Positions 48,082 to 57,173 of a stretch of DNA of 64,000 bases are shown here, one piece after another. Origin of the DNA: JAFMDF01 sp965222705 (GTDB taxonomy: Bacteria > Bacteroidota > Bacteroidia > Chitinophagales > Saprospiraceae); the NCBI GenBank assembly GCA_965222705.1, contig CBDCUO010000026.1, forward strand, positions 1-64,000, in the 5' to 3' direction. The notes below the pieces were generated by a model that had not been told where the DNA came from, made no database searches, and worked only from the letters and a program-made list of their open reading frames with translations. Both the position numbers and the translations under genes were made by a program. Position 1 is the stretch's first letter, and each line of letters opens with the position of its first letter.

Positions 48082-48107
48082 CGAAATGGGACATATGCCT
48101 CATTTCG
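48082..48107 (+). other. Short inverted repeat after the TPR gene
   Basis: CGAAATG (48082-48088) and CATTTCG (48101-48107) form a 7-bp stem directly after the stop codon, 16 bases before the intrinsic terminator. It may stabilise the 3' end. Confidence 0.4.
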
Positions 48108-48122
48108 ACAATAAATATTAAT

Positions 48123-48159
48123 AAAAACAGCTACCTCCAGTATGGTCGTAGCTGTTTTT
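48123..48159 (+). terminator. Intrinsic terminator
   Basis: AAAAACAGCTAC (48123-48134) and GTAGCTGTTTTT (48148-48159) are perfectly complementary over 12 bp with a 13-base loop, and the stem ends in a T5 run followed by ATT. This is the clearest intrinsic terminator in the window and closes the TPR gene transcript. Confidence 0.85.
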
Positions 48160-48323
48160 ATTATGCTCACTATTCTTGCTCGTACCATATTTAATTTCCT
48201 TAACTTTGCCTCCTTAGTACTTTGTAACAATAAAATAATAAGTCCGTCATTTGGCGGAGTTATTTGTCGTTACTTAATCTCATTTTTTTCTGACCAATCA
48301 ATTTCTGTCAAAAAATTTAATCT

Positions 48324-50582
48324 GTGGAGGATTATCTTCAACAACTCAACGATGTTCAGCGACAAGCAGTAACAACTATAGACGGCCCCGTGTTGGTCGT
48401 GGCGGGGCCAGGTTCTGGAAAAACAAGGGTATTGACCTATCGCATTTCTCATATTATAAAACAAGGTATCCCTCCGTGGGAAATATTAGCCCTAACGTTT
48501 ACGAATAAAGCTGCCAGGGAAATGAAAGAACGAATTTCTAAGGTAGTTGGAGATCGAGCCAATTTGGTTTGGGCAGGGACCTTTCATTCTATTTTTGCTC
48601 GAATATTACGGGTGGAAGCCAGCAAAATTGGCTATCCATCTAATTTTACTATTTACGATTCAGAAGACTCCAAAAGCCTTATTAGTTCCATTATAAAAGA
48701 ATTAAACCTAAATAAAGAACAGTATAATACTAATGCTATTGCTTCCCGAATTTCTTCTGCAAAAAGTAACTTAATTACGCCTAAATTATATGTGCAGATG
48801 CAAGAATTGATGAGCCAAGACCGCATCAATAAAAGACCTTATATTCACCATATTTATGAAAAATATGTAGTGCGTTGCAAACGAGCAGGAGCAATGGATT
48901 TTGATGATTTATTGTACCAGTTGTATTACTTGCTTCATAAAAATCCGGATAATGTTTTAGATAAATATCGAAAGAAATTTAAACATTTATTAGTAGATGA
49001 ATTTCAAGATACCAATTATTTGCAATACGCCATTATTAAGAAATTGACCAAGTACGAAGGAAGTAAACAAAACATCTGTGCAGTAGGCGATGATGCTCAA
49101 AGTATTTACGCCTTTAGAGGGGCAACCGTAGAAAACATTTTGGATTTTGAAAAAGATTTTAAAAATTTAAAAACTTTTAAACTGGAGCAAAATTATCGCT
49201 CTACACACCATATTGTTCAAGCTGCTAATTCCATTATTGGGTACAATAAAAAGCAGATAAAAAAGAAAATCTGGTCCCATAAGGGATCTGGTTTGAAAAT
49301 CCGAGTGATCAAGGCTTTATCCGATACAGAGGAAGGAAAGCGCATCGCAGATGCGATCGTAGAGCAAAAAAACCGCCATCATTTGAGTAATAGGGATATT
49401 GCCATTTTATATCGAACCAATGCTCAATCCAGAATTTTTGAAGAGTATTTAAGACGATATAATATTCCTTACCAAGTTTTTGGTGGTATGTCTTTTTACC
49501 AAAGAAAGGAAATAAAAGACTTATTAGCTTACTTGCGACTTGCGATCAATCAGAACGATGAAGAAGCCCTAAAACGGGTACTAAACTATCCGAAAAGAGG
49601 CATTGGAAAAGCCACCTTAGACAAGATCAACCAGCAAGCAGGAGCCAGCGCAGTTACCATGTGGCAAGCCATAGATGAAGTAGCCCTGCCCGCCAGAACC
49701 AAAAATAAGCTTAAAAGTTTTAAAACCTTAATCAATGCTTTTGCTCAAAGAGCCAAAACAGAAGATGCCTACGAGTTAGCTGCTTATGTTGCTCGCCAAT
49801 CCGGTTTGATCACTTTATTAAAAAGCGATACTTCCATAGAAGGGCTTGGGCGGTTGGAAAATGTCACTTCTCTATTGGATGGTATCAAGGAGTTCGTTGA
49901 GAATGATGAATTGCAGGAAGAGGAGGTACAAGCAGACAAGTCTCTGGCGACCTATTTGCAAAATATTTCGCTCCATACCAATCAGGATGAAGAGCAAGAA
50001 GGCAACTATGTTACCCTAATGTCTTCCCATTCTGCAAAAGGCTTGGAGTTTAAATCTGTTTTCGTCGTGGGCTTGGAGGAGAATTTATTCCCTTCCTTTA
50101 TGTCCATGAAAAATAGGGCGGGCATAGAAGAAGAGCGCCGGCTGTTTTATGTGTCCATTACCCGAGCAGAAGAATATCTAACCCTTTCTTTTGCCAATCA
50201 GCGATACCGACATGGAAAGCATAGTCAAAATGGACCTAGCCGCTTTCTTGAGGAGATTCCAATCGAGCATTTAGAGGGTAATTTTAACGTCCCTCAACCT
50301 TCTTTTGGCATTGCGCCTAGACAAAGAGCCAGCGTTTCAGGGAATTTTAAAAAAGTGCGAACGGAGGTCAAATTATCCATTGATATAGCCGACTTCAAGC
50401 CCAGCCCAAGTTCGGAAATTAAAAAAGGTATGAAAGTATTGCATTTAAAATTTGGAGAGGGATACGTGGAACAAGTGGACGGACATAAAGATAAAAAGGT
50501 TGCAACAATTAATTTCCGACAAATTGATAACCCAAAGCGGCGGATTATGCTCAAGTTTGCTAAGTTGCAGATTTTGGAGTGA
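48324..50582 (+). CDS. pcrA: UvrD/PcrA-type ATP-dependent DNA helicase
   Basis: 752 residues, a superfamily 1A 3'-5' helicase for repair and replication. Start GTG 48324: a TAA lies two codons upstream in frame, and the protein begins MEDYLQQLNDVQRQAV, the usual motif. Motif I GPGSGKTR (28-35), Ia LTFTNKAAREM, Ib AGTFHSIFARIL, II DEFQDTN (225-231), III GDDAQSIYAFRGA, IV LEQNYRST, V VTLMSSHSAKGLEFKSVF and VI EERRLFYVSITRAEEYL. The C-terminus has a Tudor/SH3-like domain (GMKVLHLKFGEGYVEQVDG) as in PcrA, which binds RNA polymerase. It starts a transcript after the terminator at 48159, with rnhB 24 bases downstream. Confidence 0.94.
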   Translation: MEDYLQQLNDVQRQAVTTIDGPVLVVAGPGSGKTRVLTYRISHIIKQGIPPWEILALTFTNKAAREMKERISKVVGDRANLVWAGTFHSIFARILRVEASKIGYPSNFTIYDSEDSKSLISSIIKELNLNKEQYNTNAIASRISSAKSNLITPKLYVQMQELMSQDRINKRPYIHHIYEKYVVRCKRAGAMDFDDLLYQLYYLLHKNPDNVLDKYRKKFKHLLVDEFQDTNYLQYAIIKKLTKYEGSKQNICAVGDDAQSIYAFRGATVENILDFEKDFKNLKTFKLEQNYRSTHHIVQAANSIIGYNKKQIKKKIWSHKGSGLKIRVIKALSDTEEGKRIADAIVEQKNRHHLSNRDIAILYRTNAQSRIFEEYLRRYNIPYQVFGGMSFYQRKEIKDLLAYLRLAINQNDEEALKRVLNYPKRGIGKATLDKINQQAGASAVTMWQAIDEVALPARTKNKLKSFKTLINAFAQRAKTEDAYELAAYVARQSGLITLLKSDTSIEGLGRLENVTSLLDGIKEFVENDELQEEEVQADKSLATYLQNISLHTNQDEEQEGNYVTLMSSHSAKGLEFKSVFVVGLEENLFPSFMSMKNRAGIEEERRLFYVSITRAEEYLTLSFANQRYRHGKHSQNGPSRFLEEIPIEHLEGNFNVPQPSFGIAPRQRASVSGNFKKVRTEVKLSIDIADFKPSPSSEIKKGMKVLHLKFGEGYVEQVDGHKDKKVATINFRQIDNPKRRIMLKFAKLQILE

Positions 50583-50606
50583 TTCTTTTTTCAAAAATAA
50601 AATTTA

Positions 50607-51188
50607 ATGCTACTCCCTTACTTTCAAAAAGACCAAATCGAAGCGGGCTGCGACGAAGCCGGAAGGGGTTGCCTAGCCGGACCGGTCTTTGCGGGTGCAG
50701 TCATTTTACCAAAAGATTTCCAAAATGCCGCTTTAAAAGATTCCAAACAATTGGCTGAAAATCAAAGAGGTCAGCTAAGAACCATTATTGAAAAAGAAGC
50801 CCTCGCCTGGGCAGTTGCTACTTGCTCCCCTACCGAAATAGATAAAGCCAACATCTTGAAGGCTTCATTCTTTGCTATGCATCGGGCTATTGAAAAGCTG
50901 GCAATTGTGCCGAGCTCCTTACTGATTGATGGCAACCGCTTTATTCCTTATAAAAATATTCCTCATCATTGTATTGTCAAAGGCGACCAAAAGTACCTTT
51001 CCATTGCTGCCGCTTCTATTTTGGCAAAAACCTATCGGGATGAGTGGATGAAAAAGTTGGACTTGGATCATCCAGAATATTTATGGAAGCAAAACAAAGG
51101 TTATCCGACCAAAGCCCACCGAAAAGCCATCAAAAAATTTGGCGTGACTAAGCACCATAGGATGTCTTTTAGGTTGTTAAGAGAATAG
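50607..51188 (+). CDS. rnhB: Ribonuclease HII
   Basis: 193 residues. It removes ribonucleotides from DNA and RNA-DNA hybrids. The catalytic Asp-Glu pair is in GCDEAGRGCLAGPVFAGA (D16, E17), the third Asp in SLLIDGNRFIP, with VKGDQKYLSIAAASILAKTYRD containing the fourth acidic residue and the metal site. The C-terminal KQNKGYPTKAHRKAI and GVTKHHRMSFRLL are the usual hallmarks. It follows the helicase by 24 bases, probably one transcript, and both genes act on nucleic-acid lesions. Confidence 0.97.
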   Translation: MLLPYFQKDQIEAGCDEAGRGCLAGPVFAGAVILPKDFQNAALKDSKQLAENQRGQLRTIIEKEALAWAVATCSPTEIDKANILKASFFAMHRAIEKLAIVPSSLLIDGNRFIPYKNIPHHCIVKGDQKYLSIAAASILAKTYRDEWMKKLDLDHPEYLWKQNKGYPTKAHRKAIKKFGVTKHHRMSFRLLRE

Positions 51189-51377
51189 GTAAAATGAAAT
51201 GCATCCTCATTATTTTTTTATTTTTCGTCTAAAATGAATTTTATAATTTCGACTAATTTCAAAAGAAAAAAAGCTAATTTTATCAAAATTAATAAAATAT
51301 TTAGGAACTTGACCGTTTCTAAAATTACTAATAAATAAGCAATTACCAGACAGCCTAATAGATTCTAACCCAGCTTT

Positions 51378-52607
51378 ATGACAAGAAATTTATTCCTCTT
51401 TGCATTTATACTCTTATTCTTTTACGGTTGCCGCAGCTACCAAGCCACTACCTTCGATTTTCCAAATCCAGTAGATACTACTACTAAGCCGATTACGCCA
51501 CAGGAAAAGAAAGTTTATCAACCTGTCGGACAGAACGTTTTTGCGCACAATCAGTTTGACGGAGCTAGGTTAAATGATTTTCAATGGGTGCAAAAGGATA
51601 CTTTCCGTGTTACTATTTCTCCTGAAAATCAGCCAATTAATAACAGTGCCTACTATGCTTTTAAGTTATGGTCAACTATTCCTCAAAGCATCATTTTGGA
51701 ACTGAATTACACGGAGGGCAACCATCGCTACCCGCCTAAAATCAGCCTGGATGGCGAAAACTGGCAACGGATGGATTCTACGAAAACTCGATTAGCTTCG
51801 GATAGTGTTAATGCTTATTTGCAAATACCCGTCAGCCCAGATACCCTTTGGGTGGCTGCCCAAGAATTGCAAACCAGTACGCATATAAAACAATGGTGTC
51901 AACAACAGGCTCAATCCACTTCGGGTGTGCAGTATCAGGTAGTTGGTAAGAGCAAACTAGGCAGGGAAATTCCTTTATTGGATATCTGTCAGGGTGAACC
52001 TAAAGGAAAAGATGTTATTATCATCCTTAGTAGGCAACATCCACCAGAAGTGACCGGCTATTTTGCTATGCAGGCATTTGTGGAAGAAATTTTGGCCGAT
52101 ACCCGATTGAGCAATGATTTTCGCAAAAAATTCCGCTTACTGGTTTTTCCCTTAATGAATCCTGATGGCGTGGACTTAGGGCATTGGCGACATAATGCCG
52201 GAGGAATTGACTTGAATCGAGATTGGGCTTACTATCATCAACCAGAAACCCGACAAGTGGCAGATTTTAGTGCCAAAACTACTCGCCGCAACAAATCAAA
52301 AGTCATTTTAGGATTGGATTTCCACTCTACTTGGTATGATATTTTTTACACCAATCAACAACCAGCCAAAAATTTACCTGGATTTAAAGATTACTGGCTA
52401 TTTGGCATCAAAACAGCTAACGCAGCTTTTGATATTGTAGAAAGCCCTTCTAATGTAGGAGCACCTGTTTCCAAAGGCTGGTTTCTAACACAGTTTGAAG
52501 CGGAGGGTATTACCTATGAAATTGGGGATGAAACGTCCAGGGGGTTGATAAGAGAAAAAGGAAGGATATCGGCTATTGAAATGATGGAATTACTGATTTA
52601 TAAATAG
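51378..52607 (+). CDS. M14-family zinc carboxypeptidase, probable lipoprotein
   Basis: 409 residues. The N-terminus MTRNLFLFAFILLFFYGCRS has a lipobox-like FYGC (Cys18), so it is probably lipid-anchored; Phe at -3 is less usual than Leu. Residues ~50-165 are a beta-rich N-terminal domain as in cytosolic-carboxypeptidase-like M14 subfamilies. The catalytic domain has zinc ligands His221 and Glu224 (RQHPPEVTG) and His316 (GLDFHST), substrate-binding Asn280-Arg281 (GGIDLNRDW), and a C-terminal catalytic Glu in GITYEIGDETSRG. It should remove C-terminal residues from peptides outside the cytoplasm. It is monocistronic, ending before a palindrome at 52816-52846. Confidence 0.9.
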   Translation: MTRNLFLFAFILLFFYGCRSYQATTFDFPNPVDTTTKPITPQEKKVYQPVGQNVFAHNQFDGARLNDFQWVQKDTFRVTISPENQPINNSAYYAFKLWSTIPQSIILELNYTEGNHRYPPKISLDGENWQRMDSTKTRLASDSVNAYLQIPVSPDTLWVAAQELQTSTHIKQWCQQQAQSTSGVQYQVVGKSKLGREIPLLDICQGEPKGKDVIIILSRQHPPEVTGYFAMQAFVEEILADTRLSNDFRKKFRLLVFPLMNPDGVDLGHWRHNAGGIDLNRDWAYYHQPETRQVADFSAKTTRRNKSKVILGLDFHSTWYDIFYTNQQPAKNLPGFKDYWLFGIKTANAAFDIVESPSNVGAPVSKGWFLTQFEAEGITYEIGDETSRGLIREKGRISAIEMMELLIYK

Positions 52608-52965
52608 GAAGGCACTCCTGTCGTGTAATAAAATCAATCTTCAAAAAAATAGAATGCAATCATGTCGTTAGAAGCGATGGGTAGCGGAGGGAGATTCCTT
52701 TGAGAACCTTTCTTCAAAGAAGAGAAGGTGTTCTAAAAAAAAACTCTTCCTCTATGCCCTAGACTACTCGTCATTTCTTTTTGAGGTTTAACGCTAAATC
52801 CCTTATCACGTAAATGATTTTGGCGGGGTTCATGCCCGCCAAAATCAAAATTTGAGAAGATCCACATTGGTCATTAGTTAAGCAATAAGCGTGTATGTTT
52901 AACTAAAAAAAGTTCGAAAACGCTTCGCGAAAAGACACATCTACTTTTTGATGTGAGATTTAGAC
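52608..52965. other. Convergent intergenic gap carrying a long perfect palindrome
   Basis: 358 bases between the convergent genes at 51378..52607 and 52966..54129. Apart from the palindrome at 52816-52846, I see no ORF, RNA or repeat of note. Confidence 0.5.
52816..52846. terminator. 12-bp GC-rich inverted repeat, likely bidirectional terminator
   Basis: GATTTTGGCGGG (52816-52827) and CCCGCCAAAATC (52835-52846) pair perfectly with a 7-base loop, and T52815/A52847 extends it by one pair. The A/T ends outside a GC core act as U-tract on either strand, which suits termination for both convergent genes. A repetitive palindromic element is the alternative. Confidence 0.65.
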
Positions 52966-54129
52966 TTAATACCCACTTTCCTCATTCATATAAGAAGGCG
53001 TGGGCGTGTTAATCGGTTGAAAACCGATAGATCGTTGAGGGCTTGTTTTGGGCATTTCTATCAGTCTTTCCGCTCGTTTTCTAAAGGCACTGCTCGCTTT
53101 TGCTTTTATCCCCTTCCAAAGCAAAATCAAGGTAGAAGGGTGTTTTTCCACTTCTTCATACTCTATGGTAATGCCACTTCCCCTTCTGAATACCTCTACT
53201 GTAACGATGCAGAAAAAGGCCAAAATAATGGTAAAACCAACCAGTCCGGAGAATAAAGACCCCCAAAAATTAGCGATCTTCAATTCCGATGCTGCCTTTT
53301 TGGATTGCACAACGGTCGCTGCTGCAATGTTTTTATCCAATCGTTTTTGCTCCAGGTTTAATGCCTTTTGGCGAGCCGCCTTCCAAGAAGCTAATTGTTG
53401 GCTATACTTTTCATTTAAAGTAGCCAATTTACTGGTTTTGGCAGTTGCCAGCGCAGCAGCAGTTTCTCGATATTTTTTGGCATGGCCGCCTGCCCATTTA
53501 GAGCCTTTGCGATATTTTTGTTCGTAGTCTTCTGCTTTTAGCAGAGCCTCTTTTGCTTTGGCAGCGTACTGATTGTTTAGACTTTCTACCATTCTGAAAT
53601 GGCTATTTTTCAATAATTCCAAGTCTTGTGCAAAGCGGCTGCCCACTCGGTCCAAGCGGGTTTGATATTCCCGATTCAAAGCGGAATGATCCATTTCAAT
53701 AGTCGCCAAGGTAGCTTTGGACGTAAAAGCATGATGGATGCCGTTGGTAGATAATTTAAAAGAAAGTACCCCCAGTCCAATGGTCATAATAGCAACAATG
53801 GTAAATAAAGCTTTATACCAAATATTCTGTAATCGTTTCCAAACGATTGCACGGGTCAATACTTGCAAAAATTTGCGCCCTCCTAATTCCAGTACTGCTA
53901 CCACTAATATTACAGCAATAATGGACAAAATAATGGAGATAACTTTAGCCGTACCTGCTAGTTCACTTTGCATAATGAACCAAACAGTAACTGCCTCTGT
54001 AGCCGCACTGATTACCTGGGCAATCTTTCCTGTCAAATCCATGCTGGGAATAATCGGACGAAACAAATCGTAAAAATCTCGATTAGTCGCATGGGATTCC
54101 ACCTGCTTTAATCTAATGTTTTGATTCAT
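52966..54129 (-). CDS. Four-TM membrane protein with a long coiled coil, function unknown
   Basis: 387 residues, ATG 54129. Predicted TMs are at ~36-56, ~62-84, ~106-126 and ~288-312. Between TM3 and TM4 lie ~160 residues rich in Ala, Lys, Glu and Gln with heptad-like spacing (ALLKAEDYEQKYRKGSKW, KTSKLATLNEKYSQQLASWK), a predicted coiled coil on one side of the membrane. The C-terminal tail is basic and Pro/Ser-rich. I recognise no family. The fold plan (short TM bundle plus long coiled loop) is seen in some mechanosensing and phage- or conjugation-related proteins, but nothing here proves it. The divergent neighbour is a small ribbon-helix-helix-like protein that could regulate it. Confidence 0.75.
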   Translation of the reverse strand: MNQNIRLKQVESHATNRDFYDLFRPIIPSMDLTGKIAQVISAATEAVTVWFIMQSELAGTAKVISIILSIIAVILVVAVLELGGRKFLQVLTRAIVWKRLQNIWYKALFTIVAIMTIGLGVLSFKLSTNGIHHAFTSKATLATIEMDHSALNREYQTRLDRVGSRFAQDLELLKNSHFRMVESLNNQYAAKAKEALLKAEDYEQKYRKGSKWAGGHAKKYRETAAALATAKTSKLATLNEKYSQQLASWKAARQKALNLEQKRLDKNIAAATVVQSKKAASELKIANFWGSLFSGLVGFTIILAFFCIVTVEVFRRGSGITIEYEEVEKHPSTLILLWKGIKAKASSAFRKRAERLIEMPKTSPQRSIGFQPINTPTPSYMNEESGY

Positions 54130-54213
54130 GATTATTAAAATTTTTGACTTTTGTCTAACTACTCAAAGGAAGAGTAAAGGGGAAAGAAAAGGTATTAACT
54201 TTTAGCTGACTTG

Positions 54214-54226
54214 GCGTTAATAACGC
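54214..54226. promoter_or_regulatory. 13-bp palindrome, candidate operator
   Basis: GCGTTAATAACGC is a perfect 6-1-6 palindrome in the divergent gap between the coiled-coil membrane gene (from 54129) and the ribbon-helix-helix-like gene (from 54422). It is a candidate binding site for that small protein; there is no direct evidence. Confidence 0.35.
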
Positions 54227-54322
54227 TCCTCTATCCTCACCAATCTGCCCTCAAATTATTAACGGAAAGTCGGTTAATGAAAGAATACACTACTTAGACG
54301 TAAATATTTTTAAAAAGTAACA

Positions 54323-54353
54323 TTTGTTATTTTTATAAATTTTATTACTTTTG
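54323..54353 (+). promoter_or_regulatory. Bacteroidota sigma-70 promoter (TTTG-N19-TACTTTTG)
   Basis: TTTG at 54323-54326 and TACTTTTG at 54346-54353 are separated by exactly 19 bases. This is a perfect match to the Bacteroidota -33/-7 consensus (TTTG, TAnnTTTG). It lies 68 bases upstream of the ATG of the small gene at 54422 and points to it. Confidence 0.75.
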
Positions 54354-54421
54354 TAAAATAAGCTTGCGAAAAGGATTGTTAATCCATCAAACCTTAGAAA
54401 AGTTTGTTAGGAATTTATTCT

Positions 54422-54619
54422 ATGAATCAGGGCAAACAAGAAATCATATCAATAATGAAGAAAAATTTAAAAGTATTAAGAGTAGAAGAAATGTTGCATC
54501 AGGTAGCAAAAATCAATGCCATTAAAAAAGGCGTAAAGCTACAAACTTATATAGAGCAATTGATCCAAGCGGATGAAAAGGGATTGATAAATTGGGAAGG
54601 CTTACACAATTCTGAGTAG
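54422..54619 (+). CDS. Small ribbon-helix-helix-like protein
   Basis: 65 residues from ATG 54422. A TTG at 54404 would add six residues, and an internal ATG at 54455 would give 54. The core (KVLRVEEMLHQVAKINAIKK then GVKLQTYIEQLI) fits the Arc/MetJ ribbon-helix-helix pattern: a short beta strand, a helix, a turn with Gly, and a second helix ending YIEQLIQ. Such proteins are usually dimeric DNA-binding repressors. It has its own strong promoter (54323-54353). No toxin gene lies next to it, so an antitoxin role is not supported. The divergent partner is the coiled-coil membrane protein. Confidence 0.65.
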   Translation: MNQGKQEIISIMKKNLKVLRVEEMLHQVAKINAIKKGVKLQTYIEQLIQADEKGLINWEGLHNSE

Positions 54620-54731
54620 TGGGGGTGGATTATAATCAAACTTTTCCAATAAAAAATTGTTTTTTTAGACTAGCCATTTTTTATTTAGCATAGAAAGGCT
54701 TCTTTGTGCTTACTTCTAAAAAAATCATCTT

Positions 54732-56240
54732 ATGGAACTTTTAAAACTTAATGCGACCGCAAAAGAATTGCCCATGAAGGTGCTATTTAGTGTCGATGCT
54801 ATTCTAAAATCCTTCGAACAATACGCCAATAAAGAAGATCACCCCTTTCAAAAATCTAGCAAAATAGTGCTGAAAAGGCTGGAAAAATTTCCGGAATTAA
54901 GAACGGGAATCGAAGACCTATCCCAATTGGACCAGTATGAAAAAGAGCTGGACATCATCCTAGAGCCCCTATTCCCAGAGCCTCTGCAATTGAATGAAAT
55001 AAAGGCCGTCGTATTGCCTTTTAAATACATTGCTTTCCGCCCGACCAAGCGTTTCTCCAACATTCTTAAAAATGCGGGAGAGGACTTCCAAATAGAGTTA
55101 AGTGGATATAATATTGATAAAGTCTTTTTTTATGCCTGTTCTTTTATTTTGGCGACTTATTATCAACAACCAGTCAATTTGAATCGCCCAATTTATATGG
55201 AGGTTCCAAACAAAATAACTGGAAGAATGTACCATTATCGGGTTTTGTTTAATGCAGATTTCATGGAAGTCATCAAAACGGATAAAGCTCCTGACCTGAC
55301 GCAAGAGGATATCGATGAATTGTTGCGAAATGGAGAAGACCTGGAGCTTTGGAAGTCAAAATTTCCACCGAATAGCTATATTTTTAAAGGTTTTGGTCTA
55401 ATGAATCTTTTTGATACGACCCAGGATGCCATTATTTCCAAAACGCGATCCCTTTTTCTTCACAAAAAAGATAATAATTCGTTCTCCCGATTTGAACAAC
55501 ACCTGAGGGCTTTATTTGGCATTAAAGACTTAATGATAGGCTACTCCGTTTATAATACCAAAACACATCATTCCTTGGGGAGTGTCTTTGGAAAGGGAAG
55601 AAATTTTCAAAGCTTGTTTATGAAGAAAAATGAAGCGGTGAATTATAAAAAAATATTTTGCGAAGGGGTAACTTCCTGCGCCATGCAACGATCAGAAATC
55701 TTTGCCTTGCCAGATGTAGAGCTATACGGTAAATTGTCTGGCAAGAACGATTTTTACCGGAGATTGCACAAAAAAGGGATCAAAAGCATCCTTTTGGTAC
55801 CGATTAAAATAGATGAAAACTATTTACAACTATTGGAAGTAGGCTCTATTCGAAAAAATGAATTAAACTTGTTCAATGCCGCTATTCTCGATGACATCAT
55901 CCCTGCCATTAAAATGGCTTCTGAACGTTATCATGAAGAAAGCCAAAATATCTTAGAAAGTACTATTCAAGAAAATTATACTTCTATCCATCCTTCTGTC
56001 AAATGGCGATTTTTGGAAGCAGTTACGGTATTTAATACCCAAAAAATGGAAGGCATCGAATGTCCGATTTTAGAAGACATTGTTTTTGAGGAAGTCTATC
56101 CACTCTATGGACAAAGCGATATCAAAGGTTCTTCCAATGCTCGAAATGAAGCGATCAAAGAAGACCTAACTTTCCAATTGTCTTTAGTGATAAACTGCCT
56201 TGAAAAAAGTTATGGGTATTCAACCTTTGCCCATTTATAA
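54732..56240 (+). CDS. GAF-domain protein, N-terminal part of a frameshifted gene
   Basis: 502 residues to a stop created by a frame break at GGG 56214-56216. It starts at ATG 54732 with no signal peptide. An N-terminal helical region (~1-90) is followed by a first alpha/beta domain and a GAF-like domain at ~255-400 (IKDLMIGYSVYN, EGVTSCAMQRSEIFALPD, IKSILLVPIKIDENYLQLLEV). Next comes the family's conserved stretch IVFEEVYPLYGQSDIKGSSNARNEAIKEDL. In the +1 frame the protein continues GIQPLPIYKKLIFRVQEC, and after a second break it joins the frame at 56336..57124. With both extra bases removed, the gene codes for 796 residues, matching the uninterrupted GAF proteins of Bacteroidota that I recall. 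Ligand and output are unknown. Confidence 0.8.
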   Translation: MELLKLNATAKELPMKVLFSVDAILKSFEQYANKEDHPFQKSSKIVLKRLEKFPELRTGIEDLSQLDQYEKELDIILEPLFPEPLQLNEIKAVVLPFKYIAFRPTKRFSNILKNAGEDFQIELSGYNIDKVFFYACSFILATYYQQPVNLNRPIYMEVPNKITGRMYHYRVLFNADFMEVIKTDKAPDLTQEDIDELLRNGEDLELWKSKFPPNSYIFKGFGLMNLFDTTQDAIISKTRSLFLHKKDNNSFSRFEQHLRALFGIKDLMIGYSVYNTKTHHSLGSVFGKGRNFQSLFMKKNEAVNYKKIFCEGVTSCAMQRSEIFALPDVELYGKLSGKNDFYRRLHKKGIKSILLVPIKIDENYLQLLEVGSIRKNELNLFNAAILDDIIPAIKMASERYHEESQNILESTIQENYTSIHPSVKWRFLEAVTVFNTQKMEGIECPILEDIVFEEVYPLYGQSDIKGSSNARNEAIKEDLTFQLSLVINCLEKSYGYSTFAHL

Positions 56241-56335
56241 AAAACTCATTTTCAGGGTGCAAGAGTGCCTAAATAAGGCAAAAGAAGGGCTTAAAGCTGG
56301 AGACGAAACGGGCATTTTAGATTTTTTTAAAAAGG

Positions 56336-57124
56336 GAAATTTATCCCGTTTTTAATCATATCAAGACACTGAATACCGAATTAAAAAAGGTTGTTGATAA
56401 TTATATGAACCAACTAGATCCGGATTTAATGCTCGTCTATCGTCAAAGAAAATCCTATGAAGATAGTGTGACGGTACTTAATGAAAGACTGGCTACTCTC
56501 CTTGATAAGCGGCAAGAAGAAGCCCAAAAAATGTTTCCTCATTATTTTGAGCGATATAAAACGGATGGTATAGAGTTTAATCTGTATATTGGCAATTCTT
56601 TAGTGAATGATCGGAAATTTAATGAAATTTATTTGCACAATTTGCGACTCTGGCAATTGCAAACTATGCATGCAATTGAACAAACCGCCTATGAGATGGT
56701 CGGTGAAATGCCGTATCCACTTCGGGTGGCTTCGCTTATCTTGGTTCACAGCTCGCCTTTGGCGATTAAATTCCGAATGGACGAAAAACAATTCGATGTG
56801 GACGGTGCTTATAATGCTCGCTATGAAATCATTAAAAAGCGCATTGACAAGTCCTATATCAAGGGGACTAGTGAACGGCTGACCCAACCCGGCAAACTGG
56901 CAATCGTTTATTCCCAAGCCCAAGATGCTTTTGAATATCTTAATTATATCGAATTTTTACAAGCTGAAAAACTATTTGGAGAAATAGAAATGCTTGAGTT
57001 AGAAGATTTGCAAGGGGTTTCTGGTCTAAAAGCAATTCGGGTAGAAATCCTCTATAAACCTCCCAAAAAAGAACACCAAAATGGAGCTACAGGAGTTCTG
57101 AAAAAGGAACATTTAGTTAACTAA
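56336..57124 (+). CDS. GAF-domain protein, C-terminal part of the frameshifted gene
   Basis: This continues the gene at 54732. Between 56218 and 56335 the protein runs in a second frame (PLPIYKKLIFRVQECLNKAK to GILDFFKK). A second extra G in GGG 56334-56336 moves it to this frame: EIYPVFNHIKTLNTELKKVV, then the ATG at 56405. The domain is conserved in the family, with VYRQRKSYEDSVTVLNERLA, MFPHYFERYKTDGIEFNLYI, IKFRMDEKQFDVDGAYNARY, VKKRIDKS-like KKRIDKSYIKGTSERL and TQPGKLAIVYSQ. No known catalytic motif is visible. Reading only from ATG 56405 would give 239 residues and miss the linker. The preserved sequence on both sides of the breaks argues against an old pseudogene. Confidence 0.75.
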   Translation, partial: EIYPVFNHIKTLNTELKKVVDNYMNQLDPDLMLVYRQRKSYEDSVTVLNERLATLLDKRQEEAQKMFPHYFERYKTDGIEFNLYIGNSLVNDRKFNEIYLHNLRLWQLQTMHAIEQTAYEMVGEMPYPLRVASLILVHSSPLAIKFRMDEKQFDVDGAYNARYEIIKKRIDKSYIKGTSERLTQPGKLAIVYSQAQDAFEYLNYIEFLQAEKLFGEIEMLELEDLQGVSGLKAIRVEILYKPPKKEHQNGATGVLKKEHLVN

Positions 57125-57173
57125 ATCGCCCACTGGTCTTACGACTAATATTCGTTTATTCTAATCAATTAAA

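Noticed and set aside
54404..54421. TTG start six codons upstream of the small ribbon-helix-helix gene
   Set aside because: The ATG at 54422 is the better start and leaves the promoter and leader spacing normal.
54422..54619. Antitoxin of a toxin-antitoxin pair
   Set aside because: No small toxin gene lies next to it; the following gene encodes a ~796-residue GAF protein.
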